A DNA stretch of 64,000 nucleotides, taken from NCBI RefSeq assembly GCF_024741135.1, contig NZ_JANSUY010000002.1, forward strand, positions 124,001-188,000, in the 5' to 3' direction. A model generated the notes under the pieces. It did no database searches. It was not told where the DNA came from and saw only the letters and a list, made by a program, of their open reading frames with translations. The translations under genes and the position numbers were made by a program. The DNA is from Aquiflexum gelatinilyticum (GTDB taxonomy: Bacteria > Bacteroidota > Bacteroidia > Cytophagales > Cyclobacteriaceae). Shown here in pieces: positions 17,505-26,312 of this stretch (its first letter is position 1; every line of letters begins with the position of its first letter).

Positions 17505-19319
17505 TTACCCGACCCCCTTCTCCCCATCCCCCCTCACCGCCAAATAAACCTTCTCCGCTTTGTCTTTGCCAACGACTTCGGCAAGGGCATTGATATCGGC
17601 TTCCTGTATTTTTTTGAAGGAGCGGAAGTGCTTCAGGAGTTTGTTGGCAGTGTTTTCGCCAATGCCTTCGATGTCGGTCAGCTTGGTGTTGAAGGCATTC
17701 TTGCTCCGGACCTGACGGTGAAAGGTGATCGCAAAGCGGTGTGCCTCATCCCGGATCTTTTGGATCAGCCGCAGGGATTCGGATTTTTTGTCGATATGCA
17801 GCGGGTAGTTGTCTTCGGGAAAGTAGATTTCCTCCAGCCTTTTGGCGATACCGATGATCGGCACCTGACCATAGATGCCAAGTTCCTTCAGTGCCTCCAC
17901 AGCGGAAGAAAGCTGTCCCTTTCCCCCATCGACTACGATCAGGTTGGGAAGTGGTTTTGCATCTTCCAGGATCCTGTGATACCTTCTGCCTACGATTTCC
18001 TTCATACTCGCAAAGTCATTGGGTCCGGTGACGGTCTTGATATGGAAGTGGCGGTATTCCTTGTTGGCAGGCTTTCCGTTGATAAAGGAGACCATGCTCG
18101 CCACGGGATTGGTGCCTTGGATATTGGAGTTGTCAAAGCACTCGATGTGCATTGGAAGTTCCTTGAGAGAAAGGTCAGATTGCAGCTGCCGGAGCACGCG
18201 GTTCTTTTTATCCTGCACTTCACCGGAGGCGAGGAGTTTTTCCTTTTTGTAGTACTTGGCGTTTTTGAGGGAGAGTTCGACGAGTTTCTTTTTGTCACCG
18301 ATTTTGGGGACTGCAAAGTTCAGGCCTTCAAATTCCTCTTCGAGAGGAATATTGGCGATGATTTCCAGAGACTCGGAGTTGAATTGATCCCGTAGGCGGA
18401 TGATGGCCGTCAGAAGCAGTTCCCCGTCCGTTTCATCCAGTTTCTTTTTGAGTTCGACGGTTTTGGTGAGGATGACGGCGCCGTTTTTGATTTTGAGGAA
18501 GTTGACATAGGCAGATTTCTCGTCCGACTCTATCCCAAAGACGTCGAGGTCGTGGATGGCCGGATTGGCTACCATGGATTTGGCTTGGTATTTTTCGAGA
18601 AGTTCGAGTTTGTTTTTGAAATAGTGCGCCCTTTCAAAAGCCAGGCTTTCGGCAGCCTCCTGCATTTTCTTTTTGAAGTGGATCTTGGGAACTCCCAGAT
18701 TTCCTTTGAGGATATGCTTGGCCTGTTCGATCTCCTTCATGTAATCGGATTCCACTTGAAGTCCTTCACAGGGCCCGAGGCAATTGCCGATATGGTACTC
18801 GAGGCAGACTTTGTACTTCTTTTCTTTGATCTTGGGTGGACTCAGGTCGAGGCGGCAGGTACGGATGGTAAAGATGCTGCGGATAAGTTCGAGGACATTG
18901 TTCATCCCCTTGACACTGGCAAAAGGTCCGAAGTACGTTCCCCTTCCGGTGATCATTCTCCGGGTGGGAAATAAGCGGGGAAAAGGCTCATTGGTGAGCA
19001 AGAGGTAAGGATAGGTCTTGTCATCCTTGAGCATGATGTTGTACTTGGGCTGGATCTTTTTGATCAGGTTATTTTCCAGCAGCAGGGCATCAAACTCTGT
19101 GTCGACGATGGTGATTTCGATCTTTCGGATCTCCTTGACCATCCTTTTGGTTTTGTAATTGATGCCGAGGGTTTTGACAAAATAGCTAGCCACTCTTTTC
19201 TTCAGGCTCTTGGCTTTACCAACATAGATGAGTTCATTTTCGGCATTGAAATACTTGTACACTCCCGGCAGATCCGGAAGGGAATGGTAGTCTTCGACGC
19301 TGTAAGAGGATGCCTGCAT
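17505..19319 (-). CDS. uvrC: UvrABC excinuclease subunit C
   Basis: Makes both incisions around a DNA lesion in nucleotide-excision repair, together with UvrA and UvrB. The full-length 604-aa protein shows all domains in order. These are the N-terminal GIY-YIG nuclease (LPGVYKYFNAENELIYVGKA, residues 17-36), a Cys cluster (CRLDLSPP, CLEYHIGNCLGPCEG), the UVR helix (EAAESLAFERAHYFKNKL), the RNase H-like nuclease (HIECFDNSNIQG) and the C-terminal helix-hairpin-helix pair (DIEGIGENTANKLLKHF). A TATATTTG -7 box ends only five bases before the ATG, so the mRNA should be almost leaderless. Codons are GC-rich, which creates long antisense open frames with no meaning. Confidence 0.97.
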   Translation of the reverse strand: MQASSYSVEDYHSLPDLPGVYKYFNAENELIYVGKAKSLKKRVASYFVKTLGINYKTKRMVKEIRKIEITIVDTEFDALLLENNLIKKIQPKYNIMLKDDKTYPYLLLTNEPFPRLFPTRRMITGRGTYFGPFASVKGMNNVLELIRSIFTIRTCRLDLSPPKIKEKKYKVCLEYHIGNCLGPCEGLQVESDYMKEIEQAKHILKGNLGVPKIHFKKKMQEAAESLAFERAHYFKNKLELLEKYQAKSMVANPAIHDLDVFGIESDEKSAYVNFLKIKNGAVILTKTVELKKKLDETDGELLLTAIIRLRDQFNSESLEIIANIPLEEEFEGLNFAVPKIGDKKKLVELSLKNAKYYKKEKLLASGEVQDKKNRVLRQLQSDLSLKELPMHIECFDNSNIQGTNPVASMVSFINGKPANKEYRHFHIKTVTGPNDFASMKEIVGRRYHRILEDAKPLPNLIVVDGGKGQLSSAVEALKELGIYGQVPIIGIAKRLEEIYFPEDNYPLHIDKKSESLRLIQKIRDEAHRFAITFHRQVRSKNAFNTKLTDIEGIGENTANKLLKHFRSFKKIQEADINALAEVVGKDKAEKVYLAVRGDGEKGVG

Positions 19320-19324
19320 GGGTG

Positions 19325-19332
19325 CAAATATA
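19325..19332 (-). promoter_or_regulatory. Candidate -7 box of uvrC, nearly leaderless start
   Basis: Minus-strand TATATTTG matches the Bacteroidota -7 consensus TAnnTTTG exactly. The uvrC ATG follows after CACCC, so transcription should begin at or within a few bases of the start codon. No convincing -33 element is seen, because a terminator hairpin occupies that space. Confidence 0.5.
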
Positions 19333-19358
19333 AAAAAAACAGCCCTGTGAAAGGCTGT
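19332..19358 (-). terminator. Terminator on minus strand, abutting the uvrC promoter
   Basis: Read on the minus strand, ACAGCC pairs with GGCTGT around a 7-8 nt loop and is followed by eight T. It should end transcripts arriving from the penicillin-binding-protein gene and isolate uvrC. Its T run merges with the uvrC -7 box. Confidence 0.8.
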
Positions 19359-19396
19359 CTTGAGGTCTTGGTTTTGGTTTTCTTTACAGTTTTAAT

Positions 19397-19422
19397 TGTC
19401 CATAGTCCACGGTCGACAGTCC
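19397..19422. repeat. Left copy of GGACTGTCGAC-type repeat (inverted)
   Basis: This is the reverse complement of the repeat next to the PBP1A stop codon; read on the minus strand it gives GGACTGTCGACCGTGGACTA. Together with the right copy it brackets a 235-bp segment in inverted orientation. Confidence 0.6.
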
Positions 19423-19505
19423 AAAGCCACTGCAAAGGATTTTCAATCCCTATTTTTTTCCAATTCAATGCTTATGTATTTCCAAAATACAAAGCTCAAT
19501 ATTTC

Positions 19506-19573
19506 AACCCCTTTTGGGTTTGTATGTTTATAAACATCCGTTTGTCTATAAATATGCGACTCCTTCGGAGTCG
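19506..19573. repeat. Triple-palindrome intergenic element
   Basis: Three palindromes follow one another: AACCC-ctttt-GGGTT (19506-19520), the perfect ATGTTTATAAACAT (19524-19537) and CGACTCC-ttc-GGAGTCG (19557-19573). The rest of the gap 19320-19718 has no gene. The arrangement between two gene ends, flanked by inverted GGACTGTCGAC repeats, suggests an interspersed REP- or MITE-like element and not a simple terminator. Confidence 0.6.
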
Positions 19574-19658
19574 AACATTTTTAAACCAAACAATTTAAAG
19601 AGAACATGCATAAACCGCTTTTCCATTGGTTATATGCTTGAAGTTCATTTAAGCCTGC

Positions 19659-19714
19659 TATGGACTGTCGACTGTGGACTGTCGACTTTCAGCTATGGAC
19701 TGTGGTCTGTCGAC
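19659..19714. repeat. Right copy of GGACTGTCGAC-type direct repeats
   Basis: Contains TATGGACTGTCGAC, TGTGGACTGTCGAC, TATGGACTGTGG and TCTGTCGAC in close succession, a degenerate tandem of about 14 bp per unit, ending five bases before the PBP1A stop codon. It is inverted relative to the copy at 19397. Confidence 0.65.
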
Positions 19715-19718
19715 TTTT

Positions 19719-21995
19719 TTAAAAATCATTCTTCTTCTGGTCGTAATCAAAATCTGTAAACCGGCTGTTTTCCAATTCGTATTTGTCACAATCGATCTCG
19801 ATGCTAAGTGGTCTTTCAGGTCTTGGGAAGGGGCCTTTGGTATAGCCCAAAGACTGGTCTGCATAGACTTTTGCCATGAACTTGACCCAAATCGGTCTCG
19901 CTGTCTGACCACCTTGGCCGCTGACCCAACTTCTGAAGTGGATCGCCCTGTCGTCACCACCGACCCAAGCACCGGACACAAGGTCCTTGCTCATGCCTAT
20001 GTACCAACCGTCAGAAGCGTTTTGTGTTGTCCCGGTCTTGCCGGCAAGTTCATTGCCATCTCCTCTGATTGTCCAAGAAACACCCTGAGACGTTCCTCTT
20101 GATTCCTCAAAACCTCCACGGAGCATGTATACCATCAAGTAAGCGTGTTCTTCGCTCATGGCAGGTTTTTTCTTAGGGGTAAATTGCTGTAAAAGGTTAC
20201 CGTTTTTATCCTCAATCCTGTCAATGTAAAAAGGTGTAATATGCTCTCCCTTGTTTACAAAAGTGCCCATGGCGCCTACCATTTCATATACCGACACATC
20301 GGATGTGCCTAAGGAAAGTGCAGGGACTTCTTCAAGGTCTGATGTGATACCAAGGCGGTGGGCGGTTTCGACGACGACTTTTGGCCCCAGTTTCTTCATC
20401 ATAAATGCCGTAACCGAGTTGATAGACTGCGCCATCGCAAGACGGATTGTCATCTTTTCGTAGGAGAATTTTCCATCAGCGTTGTTTGGACTCCATGTAG
20501 GTTGCCCCGGGGTGTTGATTTCCACAGGCTGATCTACTACAGTGTAGCAGGGACTGTAGCCGTTTTCGATAGCTGCAGCATAGACAAAAGCCTTGAAGGT
20601 TGATCCCGGCTGTCTTTTGCTTTGCTTCACATGGTCAAATTTGAAATATTTGTGGTTGATGCCGCCCACCCAAGCCTTGATATGCCCGGTATGCGGATCC
20701 ATGGATACAAATCCGGTCTGAAGGTGTTTCTTGTAATGACTCATTGAATCCATGGTACTCATCAGGGTATCGATTTCTCCCTTTTCCCATGAGAAAACCT
20801 TCATTTTCTTTTTCTCATTCAGTTTGATGTCAATGGAGTCGGCTCCGGCGCCATATCTTTTGACAAGATTGCGGTAAGCATCAGTCCGCTTGACGGCAGT
20901 TTCCAAAAAGTCCGGAATTACCCTTCCATCACTGTCAATCCAAGGAGCCCGGGTACCCATTTCCTTCTCAAACTTTTTCTGCAACTCACGCATGTGTTCG
21001 TCGACAGCTTCTTCTGCATACTGTTGCATGCGGCTGTCAATGGTGGTGTAGATTCTTAAGCCATCCCCAAACAAATCATAAGGAGTGCCATCAGATTTGA
21101 GGTTTTCTTTTGACCATTTGATCAGGTCTGCTTTGATTACTTCTCTGAAGTAGGTCGCCAAACCTTGGTTTTGGTTGCCGACTCGATAATCCAATTCGAT
21201 AGGGAGTTTAGATAGGGAATCATATTCCGTCTCTGTCAGGTACTCGTACTTTTCCATCTGTCCCAAAACAGTATTCCTTCTTCTCAAGGAATTATCAGGA
21301 TTAAAGACAGGGCTATAATAGGAAGGTGCTTTGAACAGGCCGACTAAAGTGGCTGATTCCTGGATATTGAGGTCGATTGGCTCTTTGTTGAAGAAGGTTT
21401 TTGCGGCGGTTTTTATCCCGTAGGCATTGCTGCCAAATTCAGAAGTATTGAGATACAAAGTCAGAATTTCTTCTTTGGTATAGGACTTTTCCAGCTTGGC
21501 TGCTACGATCCATTCTTTGGTTTTGATGATCAGCATCCTCAATCCGGGGATCCTGCTCAATATTCCCTGAGATTCAAGGTTTCTTGTTTTGAAAAGGTTT
21601 TTGGCAGTCTGCTGACTGAGTGTACTTCCTCCTCCTGCTCCCTGTTGCAGGATGATGGACTTAAATAATACCCGGCCCATGCTGAGAAAATCAATGCCCG
21701 AATGGTCATTAAAACGGATATCCTCTGTTGCAATCAAGGCATTGACCAAATTTGGGGAAAGGTCTGTGTAGGCAACAGGACTTCTGTTTTCCCTAAAATA
21801 ATTTCCCAATAATACCCCGTCCGAAGAATACAATTCTGAGGCAAGTTCACTTTGGGGATTTTCCAGTTCTTTGAAATCGGGCAACTCGCCGAAAAGTCCG
21901 AGGAAATTTCCGCTTACTGCCCAGACAAACAAAACGAAACCCAAGAGTCCCGCTGCAAAAACCATCCAGATATATTTAATTATTTTTTGGGTCAT
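19719..21995 (-). CDS. Bifunctional penicillin-binding protein 1A (transglycosylase/transpeptidase)
   Basis: Polymerises glycan strands and cross-links peptidoglycan in the periplasm. At 758 aa it has an N-terminal membrane anchor (about residues 8-30). The family-51 glycosyltransferase follows (ATEDIRFNDHSGID with the catalytic Glu, GGGSTLSQQTAKNLF, about residues 60-240). The penicillin-binding transpeptidase shows SxxK in RQPGSTFKAF near residue 465, SxN in AQSINSV and KTG in AGKTGTTQNASDGW near residue 652. The C-terminus is short and acidic, and ends right beside a repeat cluster. It starts 30 nt after the porW-like gene on the same strand, so the two are probably co-transcribed. Confidence 0.95.
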   Translation of the reverse strand: MTQKIIKYIWMVFAAGLLGFVLFVWAVSGNFLGLFGELPDFKELENPQSELASELYSSDGVLLGNYFRENRSPVAYTDLSPNLVNALIATEDIRFNDHSGIDFLSMGRVLFKSIILQQGAGGGSTLSQQTAKNLFKTRNLESQGILSRIPGLRMLIIKTKEWIVAAKLEKSYTKEEILTLYLNTSEFGSNAYGIKTAAKTFFNKEPIDLNIQESATLVGLFKAPSYYSPVFNPDNSLRRRNTVLGQMEKYEYLTETEYDSLSKLPIELDYRVGNQNQGLATYFREVIKADLIKWSKENLKSDGTPYDLFGDGLRIYTTIDSRMQQYAEEAVDEHMRELQKKFEKEMGTRAPWIDSDGRVIPDFLETAVKRTDAYRNLVKRYGAGADSIDIKLNEKKKMKVFSWEKGEIDTLMSTMDSMSHYKKHLQTGFVSMDPHTGHIKAWVGGINHKYFKFDHVKQSKRQPGSTFKAFVYAAAIENGYSPCYTVVDQPVEINTPGQPTWSPNNADGKFSYEKMTIRLAMAQSINSVTAFMMKKLGPKVVVETAHRLGITSDLEEVPALSLGTSDVSVYEMVGAMGTFVNKGEHITPFYIDRIEDKNGNLLQQFTPKKKPAMSEEHAYLMVYMLRGGFEESRGTSQGVSWTIRGDGNELAGKTGTTQNASDGWYIGMSKDLVSGAWVGGDDRAIHFRSWVSGQGGQTARPIWVKFMAKVYADQSLGYTKGPFPRPERPLSIEIDCDKYELENSRFTDFDYDQKKNDF

Positions 21996-22024
21996 CTATG
22001 ATTTGGTATTGAATCAGTGATAGA

Positions 22025-24658
22025 TTAATAATAGGTATTGTTGTAGAAACTTCTGTATTCGTCGAGGTTCTTTCTTTTGTTCAGTTCTTGGAAGTTTTCA
22101 ATCGAAATCAGAAAACAATTGGCTTTGTCCTCATCCGTCATAGAGGCATTGTCGAATCCCTCTAGGAATTTCTCCCTATACTCAATTCCTTTTTGGGCAG
22201 AGATAAATGGACTTACAATGAATATCGTATTTTCCCTGCTTAAGTTCATGTTTCCTGTTCGCAGCCTTGAACCCTGGAAGTTCTCATTATGGAATTTTTC
22301 AAGGTCAGCAAGGAGATTTTTGGACTCCCCTGATTTATCTGCATCCAAAACGATTACAAATATATGTGTTTGGTTAGGATTATTTTTGTAAGGTGACTCG
22401 GGTTCCGCTTCGGCTTCTTCTGCCACGCCTTCTTCGGCAATGGTTTCTTCCTCAGTTTGGGTTTCTGTTTCTTCAGATACTTCAGCTTCAGCTTGCTCTT
22501 CATCTACTTTAAAAGTACCAAGCATTTTTCTTGCCATTTCTGCAAGACCCTCATCTTCGGTAGTCTGTATATAATTTTCCAGCCTTTCCTGAAATCTCGA
22601 TATTTCTTCAGTCTTGCCGGTGATCATGATGTCCAAAAGCAGCAGTCTGTCGGTGTTGGCTGTCAGGGGATGCGCTTCGAGTGTGGACCTTACGAGTGCC
22701 TTGGCGTCTGCATATTGACCGTTGTAGTATAACTCGTAGGCTTGCTTATAGCTGCGTGAAGACTCCAAGAAAGCCACATTGCCTGATGCCTGATCAGGAT
22801 TATTAACCGACATAGTAAAGGGTGAATCAGGAAATTCCCTGTTGAGCCGCTGGGCAAAAATGTCAGTATTGCCTCCTGTTTCTTTGTTTGCTAGGTAAAG
22901 GATGTAATATGCCTCCGGTTTTTTGATGGTATTCGGATATTTGGTGATCAGGCTCTCGAGGTTTTCGATACTGATAGGTGGGTTTTTCAAATCAAAAAAC
23001 AGGATTTTACCTAACTCAAAGTAGGAGCGCTCCAATTCCAGTTTCATTTCTTTGATTTGATCCGGATTGCTTGGGATTTTGGACAATAACTCTTCCTTTG
23101 AAGGTATCTGGGACAAGATTGGGTTTTCTTCCGTATTGACCGAATCAGATGGCGTAGCAGTCACCTCTACGGGTCTGGTGGATGAGGTTTGAAAATTTTG
23201 GCTAGTTCTTCTCCAATTATCCTGCAAAGGTCTATTCCCCCAATTCCTGTTGAAGTCGATGGATCCTTGCTGGATGGCAAGAGAATTATCAAAATAAAAA
23301 GATTCTCCACTGCCTCCTCTGCCACCAAATGCCAACAGGTTATCAAAAATGCCAGTAGCTTTTTTATCCTCTAGGGCTGCTGCCTCACTCAGCAAGCGCT
23401 CTTCTTCTTGTTTGATGAAATTTTCTGCTATCAGTGTCTGTGCTTCAAGACTCAAGTCAGCAAGTAACAGCAGGCTGTCATTTTTGGTGACGATATCATA
23501 ATGGAACACATATTTGTCCAGGATCTCTTTTCTGTCTGTGATGTCATCAAAAAGTGGATCCGTGGGACGGAAATTTGCCAAAGCACTGTCGAGGTAAAAC
23601 TTTGCCGCCCTGAAATCATTTTTTTTGTCAAAATTGATCATGGCAAGTTTTTCATAGATGTAGCCTTTTTGGATGGGATTTTGGCTTTCTTCTTTGGCCG
23701 CTCTGATCAAAAGTTTCTCGGCGGCTTCAACTTCTCCCTGCTTCAACTCAAAATTTGCTTTTTCAAAAAGGATGACATCTTTCAGGTCCTTGTTTTTGCT
23801 GTCTTTGTAGAGCCCATCAAAATAATTCCTGACTTTGTCTATATCCTTGGTTTGATTCAGTTCTGCTACTTGCTGGGCATAAAGCTGTGCAAAGAATGCC
23901 CTTTCATAAGGGGGATTACCCTTGCCGGATTTCAAGTAATAATCATAGGCCAAAGCATCGATACCTTCTCTTTGGTAGAGTTGGCCAAGAATGAAATTGA
24001 TCCGGGATTTTTCTTTTTTATCCTTGGTATAAATGAGGGATTTATCCAAGGCTCCGATTTTTCCATTCAGTTCCCCTCTTTTGTGATAGTAATAAGCGAG
24101 GGTTTTGTAGAGTTGGAATTTATTTTCAGCACTGATCCCGGATTCTTTGGATAGAAAATCGATCACATAGGCGGCATCGTCAAAATTATCCAAGTCAGTA
24201 AACAGCCTCATCAGCTGGATCAGACTTTTATGGCGGATGTCTTTTTTCTTGCCGTTGACATTGAGGTATTTGAAGGTATTGGAAGCATCGTCGAATTTGG
24301 CTTCATAATAATCGGCCATTCCGATCAAAAAATAGCTTGGACCTACCCATTTTGAAATTCTGTGCCAATCGACTGCTTTGGAGGAAAAGGACCTCACCTC
24401 CTCAAGCAATTCTTCATTTGAATCAATAAATGCACTGTCAATCGTATAAAATACAGGAAGTACCTGACTGAAATCTTCCCTGTGGTTATTGGCAATACCG
24501 GTTTCAAGCTCCCGGATTTTGGCATCAGCATAATAATAGGCGTTGTATTTGGCCGTTGTATTATGAAACAACCTGTTGGTGAATGTATTCTTTTCAGAAG
24601 AACATGACAGTAGTCCCAAAGAAAAAAGAAACAAAATAAAGAAAATGAATTTATTCAT
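22025..24658 (-). CDS. porW: Type IX secretion / gliding lipoprotein PorW/SprE-like, TPR protein
   Basis: An 877-aa tetratricopeptide-repeat lipoprotein resembling PorW (Porphyromonas) / SprE (Flavobacterium), which is needed for type IX secretion and gliding. The lipobox LGLLSC places the acylated Cys at residue 19. The N-terminal FTNRLFHNTTAKYNAYYYAD is typical of this family. Helical repeats fill residues 60-400 and 530-680, and a disordered Asn/Gly/Arg part with NRNWGNRPLQDNWRR lies between them. A Glu/Thr-rich acidic linker (about 700-750) precedes a C-terminal domain (HIFVIVLDADKSGESKNLL). It is divergent from the M23 peptidase gene and probably heads a transcript with PBP1A. The family is clear; the exact symbol is by analogy. 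Confidence 0.85.
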   Translation of the reverse strand: MNKFIFFILFLFSLGLLSCSSEKNTFTNRLFHNTTAKYNAYYYADAKIRELETGIANNHREDFSQVLPVFYTIDSAFIDSNEELLEEVRSFSSKAVDWHRISKWVGPSYFLIGMADYYEAKFDDASNTFKYLNVNGKKKDIRHKSLIQLMRLFTDLDNFDDAAYVIDFLSKESGISAENKFQLYKTLAYYYHKRGELNGKIGALDKSLIYTKDKKEKSRINFILGQLYQREGIDALAYDYYLKSGKGNPPYERAFFAQLYAQQVAELNQTKDIDKVRNYFDGLYKDSKNKDLKDVILFEKANFELKQGEVEAAEKLLIRAAKEESQNPIQKGYIYEKLAMINFDKKNDFRAAKFYLDSALANFRPTDPLFDDITDRKEILDKYVFHYDIVTKNDSLLLLADLSLEAQTLIAENFIKQEEERLLSEAAALEDKKATGIFDNLLAFGGRGGSGESFYFDNSLAIQQGSIDFNRNWGNRPLQDNWRRTSQNFQTSSTRPVEVTATPSDSVNTEENPILSQIPSKEELLSKIPSNPDQIKEMKLELERSYFELGKILFFDLKNPPISIENLESLITKYPNTIKKPEAYYILYLANKETGGNTDIFAQRLNREFPDSPFTMSVNNPDQASGNVAFLESSRSYKQAYELYYNGQYADAKALVRSTLEAHPLTANTDRLLLLDIMITGKTEEISRFQERLENYIQTTEDEGLAEMARKMLGTFKVDEEQAEAEVSEETETQTEEETIAEEGVAEEAEAEPESPYKNNPNQTHIFVIVLDADKSGESKNLLADLEKFHNENFQGSRLRTGNMNLSRENTIFIVSPFISAQKGIEYREKFLEGFDNASMTDEDKANCFLISIENFQELNKRKNLDEYRSFYNNTYY

Positions 24659-24764
24659 GTTGCGCCAAAGGCTTAGAACGTCGAAATTACTTGAATTGGT
24701 GTAAATTAATAAACGCTTCGGAATAATATTATATTTTTACGGCTTTCATACAAAAGATAGAAGA

Positions 24765-25637
24765 TTGAGCTTAAGAGCTAAAATAAGAAACTGGCTGACA
24801 GAGAAGTATCTCATTGTCATTCGAAAAAAGCAGGATTTTTCTGTTTTGGGATCTTTCAATGTTTCATTTTCAAGGATTATTATCATGGGCGTTCTTTCCC
24901 TTTCCGTGATTTTTTTTATTTCCTTGGTATTGACTAGGACTATATTGAGGCAGTGGTTTGATCCCGTATACATGGAAACCGAAAACACCGCCAAAATCCT
25001 GATGTTATCGGATATTGTCGATTCTCTATCTGTGGCCGTCAGTCAGAAAGATGCCTACCTTGCCAATATCCAAGGGATCATCAGTGGGAATGGGGTGCTT
25101 GGCAAAGAGTCTTTGGCAGATTCTATAGCCAACAAACCCGATTCTGGCAGTTCCAAGCCGGCTGCTTTCAAGCCTAGTGAAGCAACACTGAGTATTCTTG
25201 ATGAATTTAACAGCGCCCCTGTAGAATACTCCAATCCAATGGATATTTCGGGAAGTTCATTTGCCGAGGCATTTTTCTTTTCTCCTATCAAAGGTGTGTT
25301 GACGGCTGTTTTTGCACCTCAGGAAGACCATTTTGGAGTGGATATTGTGGCAAAAGAAAATGAACCAGTCAAAGCCATTGCAGACGGAACCGTCATTTTG
25401 GCCTCGTGGACATTGGATACAGGATACATCCTAAGTATCCAACATTCAAATGAATTGATTTCTATATATAAACATAATTCGGTAATATTGAAAAAAGTAG
25501 GGGAAATTGTCCGTGCCGGAGAAATCATCTCGATCATCGGAAATACCGGAGAACTTACCACCGGGCAGCACCTTCATTTCGAATTATGGTATAAAGGTTC
25601 ACCCCTCAATCCTCAGGAATTTATTACTTTTGATTAG
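24765..25637 (+). CDS. M23 (LytM) peptidoglycan endopeptidase, membrane-anchored
   Basis: Zinc metallopeptidase that cuts peptidoglycan cross-bridges or activates amidases in the periplasm. The 290-aa protein has one N-terminal membrane segment (about residues 42-62), a spacer, and a C-terminal LytM domain. That domain has both metal motifs intact, HFGVD near residue 189 and GQHLHFELW near residue 267, so it should be active. The start is TTG at 24765; the first ATG lies inside the membrane segment, and the residues before it (IRNWLTEKYLIVIRK) are the usual start for this group. The bactofilin gene begins 2 nt after its stop, which argues for coupled expression. Confidence 0.9.
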   Translation: MSLRAKIRNWLTEKYLIVIRKKQDFSVLGSFNVSFSRIIIMGVLSLSVIFFISLVLTRTILRQWFDPVYMETENTAKILMLSDIVDSLSVAVSQKDAYLANIQGIISGNGVLGKESLADSIANKPDSGSSKPAAFKPSEATLSILDEFNSAPVEYSNPMDISGSSFAEAFFFSPIKGVLTAVFAPQEDHFGVDIVAKENEPVKAIADGTVILASWTLDTGYILSIQHSNELISIYKHNSVILKKVGEIVRAGEIISIIGNTGELTTGQHLHFELWYKGSPLNPQEFITFD

Positions 25638-25639
25638 CT

Positions 25640-26068
25640 ATGTTCAACAACAAGACAGAAGAAAAAAAATCGGTAGCCGACATGGTCAGTTCTACAAACG
25701 TTATTTCCAGGGAAACAAAAATCACCGGAGATATCTCTGCAGCAGGTAATATTAGGATTGAAGGTCAGCTTGAAGGCTTGGTTGAGTCCAAGACCAAAAT
25801 AGTGGTAGGTGACTCTGCTTTGATCAAAGGAAACATCACTGCCCCTGAGGCTGAAATTTCGGGAAAAATAGACGGTGAAGTGTTTATCTCAGGTACCCTT
25901 TACCTTACCAAGACAGCAATTATCAACGGCAATATCACCACGCAGAAACTCATTGTGGAAAATGGCGCTGTTTTCAATGGAAAATGCCAAATGGTAGCCA
26001 AAGGGATGGTCGTATCCAAAAACACAGATGCCGAAGATAAACCCCAAAAACAGTTACAGTCCATCTGA
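25640..26068 (+). CDS. Bactofilin (polymer-forming cytoskeletal protein)
   Basis: A 142-aa bactofilin, a protein that polymerises into filaments through a right-handed beta-helix without nucleotide. The core (about residues 20-120) shows the repeating hydrophobic/Gly pattern: ISRETKITGDISAAGNIRIE, GQLEGLVESK, GNITAPEAEISGKIDGEVFI, GNITTQKLIVENGAVFNG. Short flexible ends flank it, as usual. Bactofilins often recruit M23 peptidases to set cell shape, and the M23 gene lies directly upstream. Its last 41 nt overlap the start of the next gene (AtpZ-like) in another frame, so cytoskeletal and ATP-synthase genes may share a transcript. Confidence 0.92.
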   Translation: MFNNKTEEKKSVADMVSSTNVISRETKITGDISAAGNIRIEGQLEGLVESKTKIVVGDSALIKGNITAPEAEISGKIDGEVFISGTLYLTKTAIINGNITTQKLIVENGAVFNGKCQMVAKGMVVSKNTDAEDKPQKQLQSI

Positions 26069-26288
26069 TCCGCCTACCTATCTGAAATATATAGGCCTTT
26101 CTTTTCAACTTTTTGCAATTATTGGTGCGGGGACATGGTTTGGCTGGTATCTGCAGCAAAAAAGTGCCATAAAATTTCCTGTTTGGATATTGCTGTTTTG
26201 CCTGGTATCGGTGGTTATTTCTTTTTACCACCTATACGTGAACCTCAAAAACGATGATAAATCCGAAGGAAACCGTAAAAATAATTAG
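26028..26288 (+). CDS. AtpZ/AtpI-like ATP synthase accessory protein
   Basis: An 86-aa protein with two membrane segments (about residues 18-40 and 48-68), of the AtpZ/AtpI type found at the head of F-ATPase operons. The first helix has the Gly pattern SFQLFAIIGAGTWFGWYL, typical of AtpZ. AtpZ/AtpI proteins help assemble the c-ring or carry Mg/Ca. It overlaps the bactofilin end by 41 nt and ends 24 nt before the next membrane gene. Confidence 0.8.
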   Translation: MPKINPKNSYSPSDPPTYLKYIGLSFQLFAIIGAGTWFGWYLQQKSAIKFPVWILLFCLVSVVISFYHLYVNLKNDDKSEGNRKNN

Positions 26289-26312
26289 CTTTGCGGGCTC
26301 AAATCGGTTTCT

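Noticed and set aside
17628-18395. Plus-strand open frame of 255 codons inside uvrC
   Set aside because: It is antisense to conserved uvrC domains and results from GC-rich third positions.
19284-19598. Plus-strand open frame between uvrC and the PBP1A gene
   Set aside because: It consists of terminator, palindromes and repeats, and lacks coding character.
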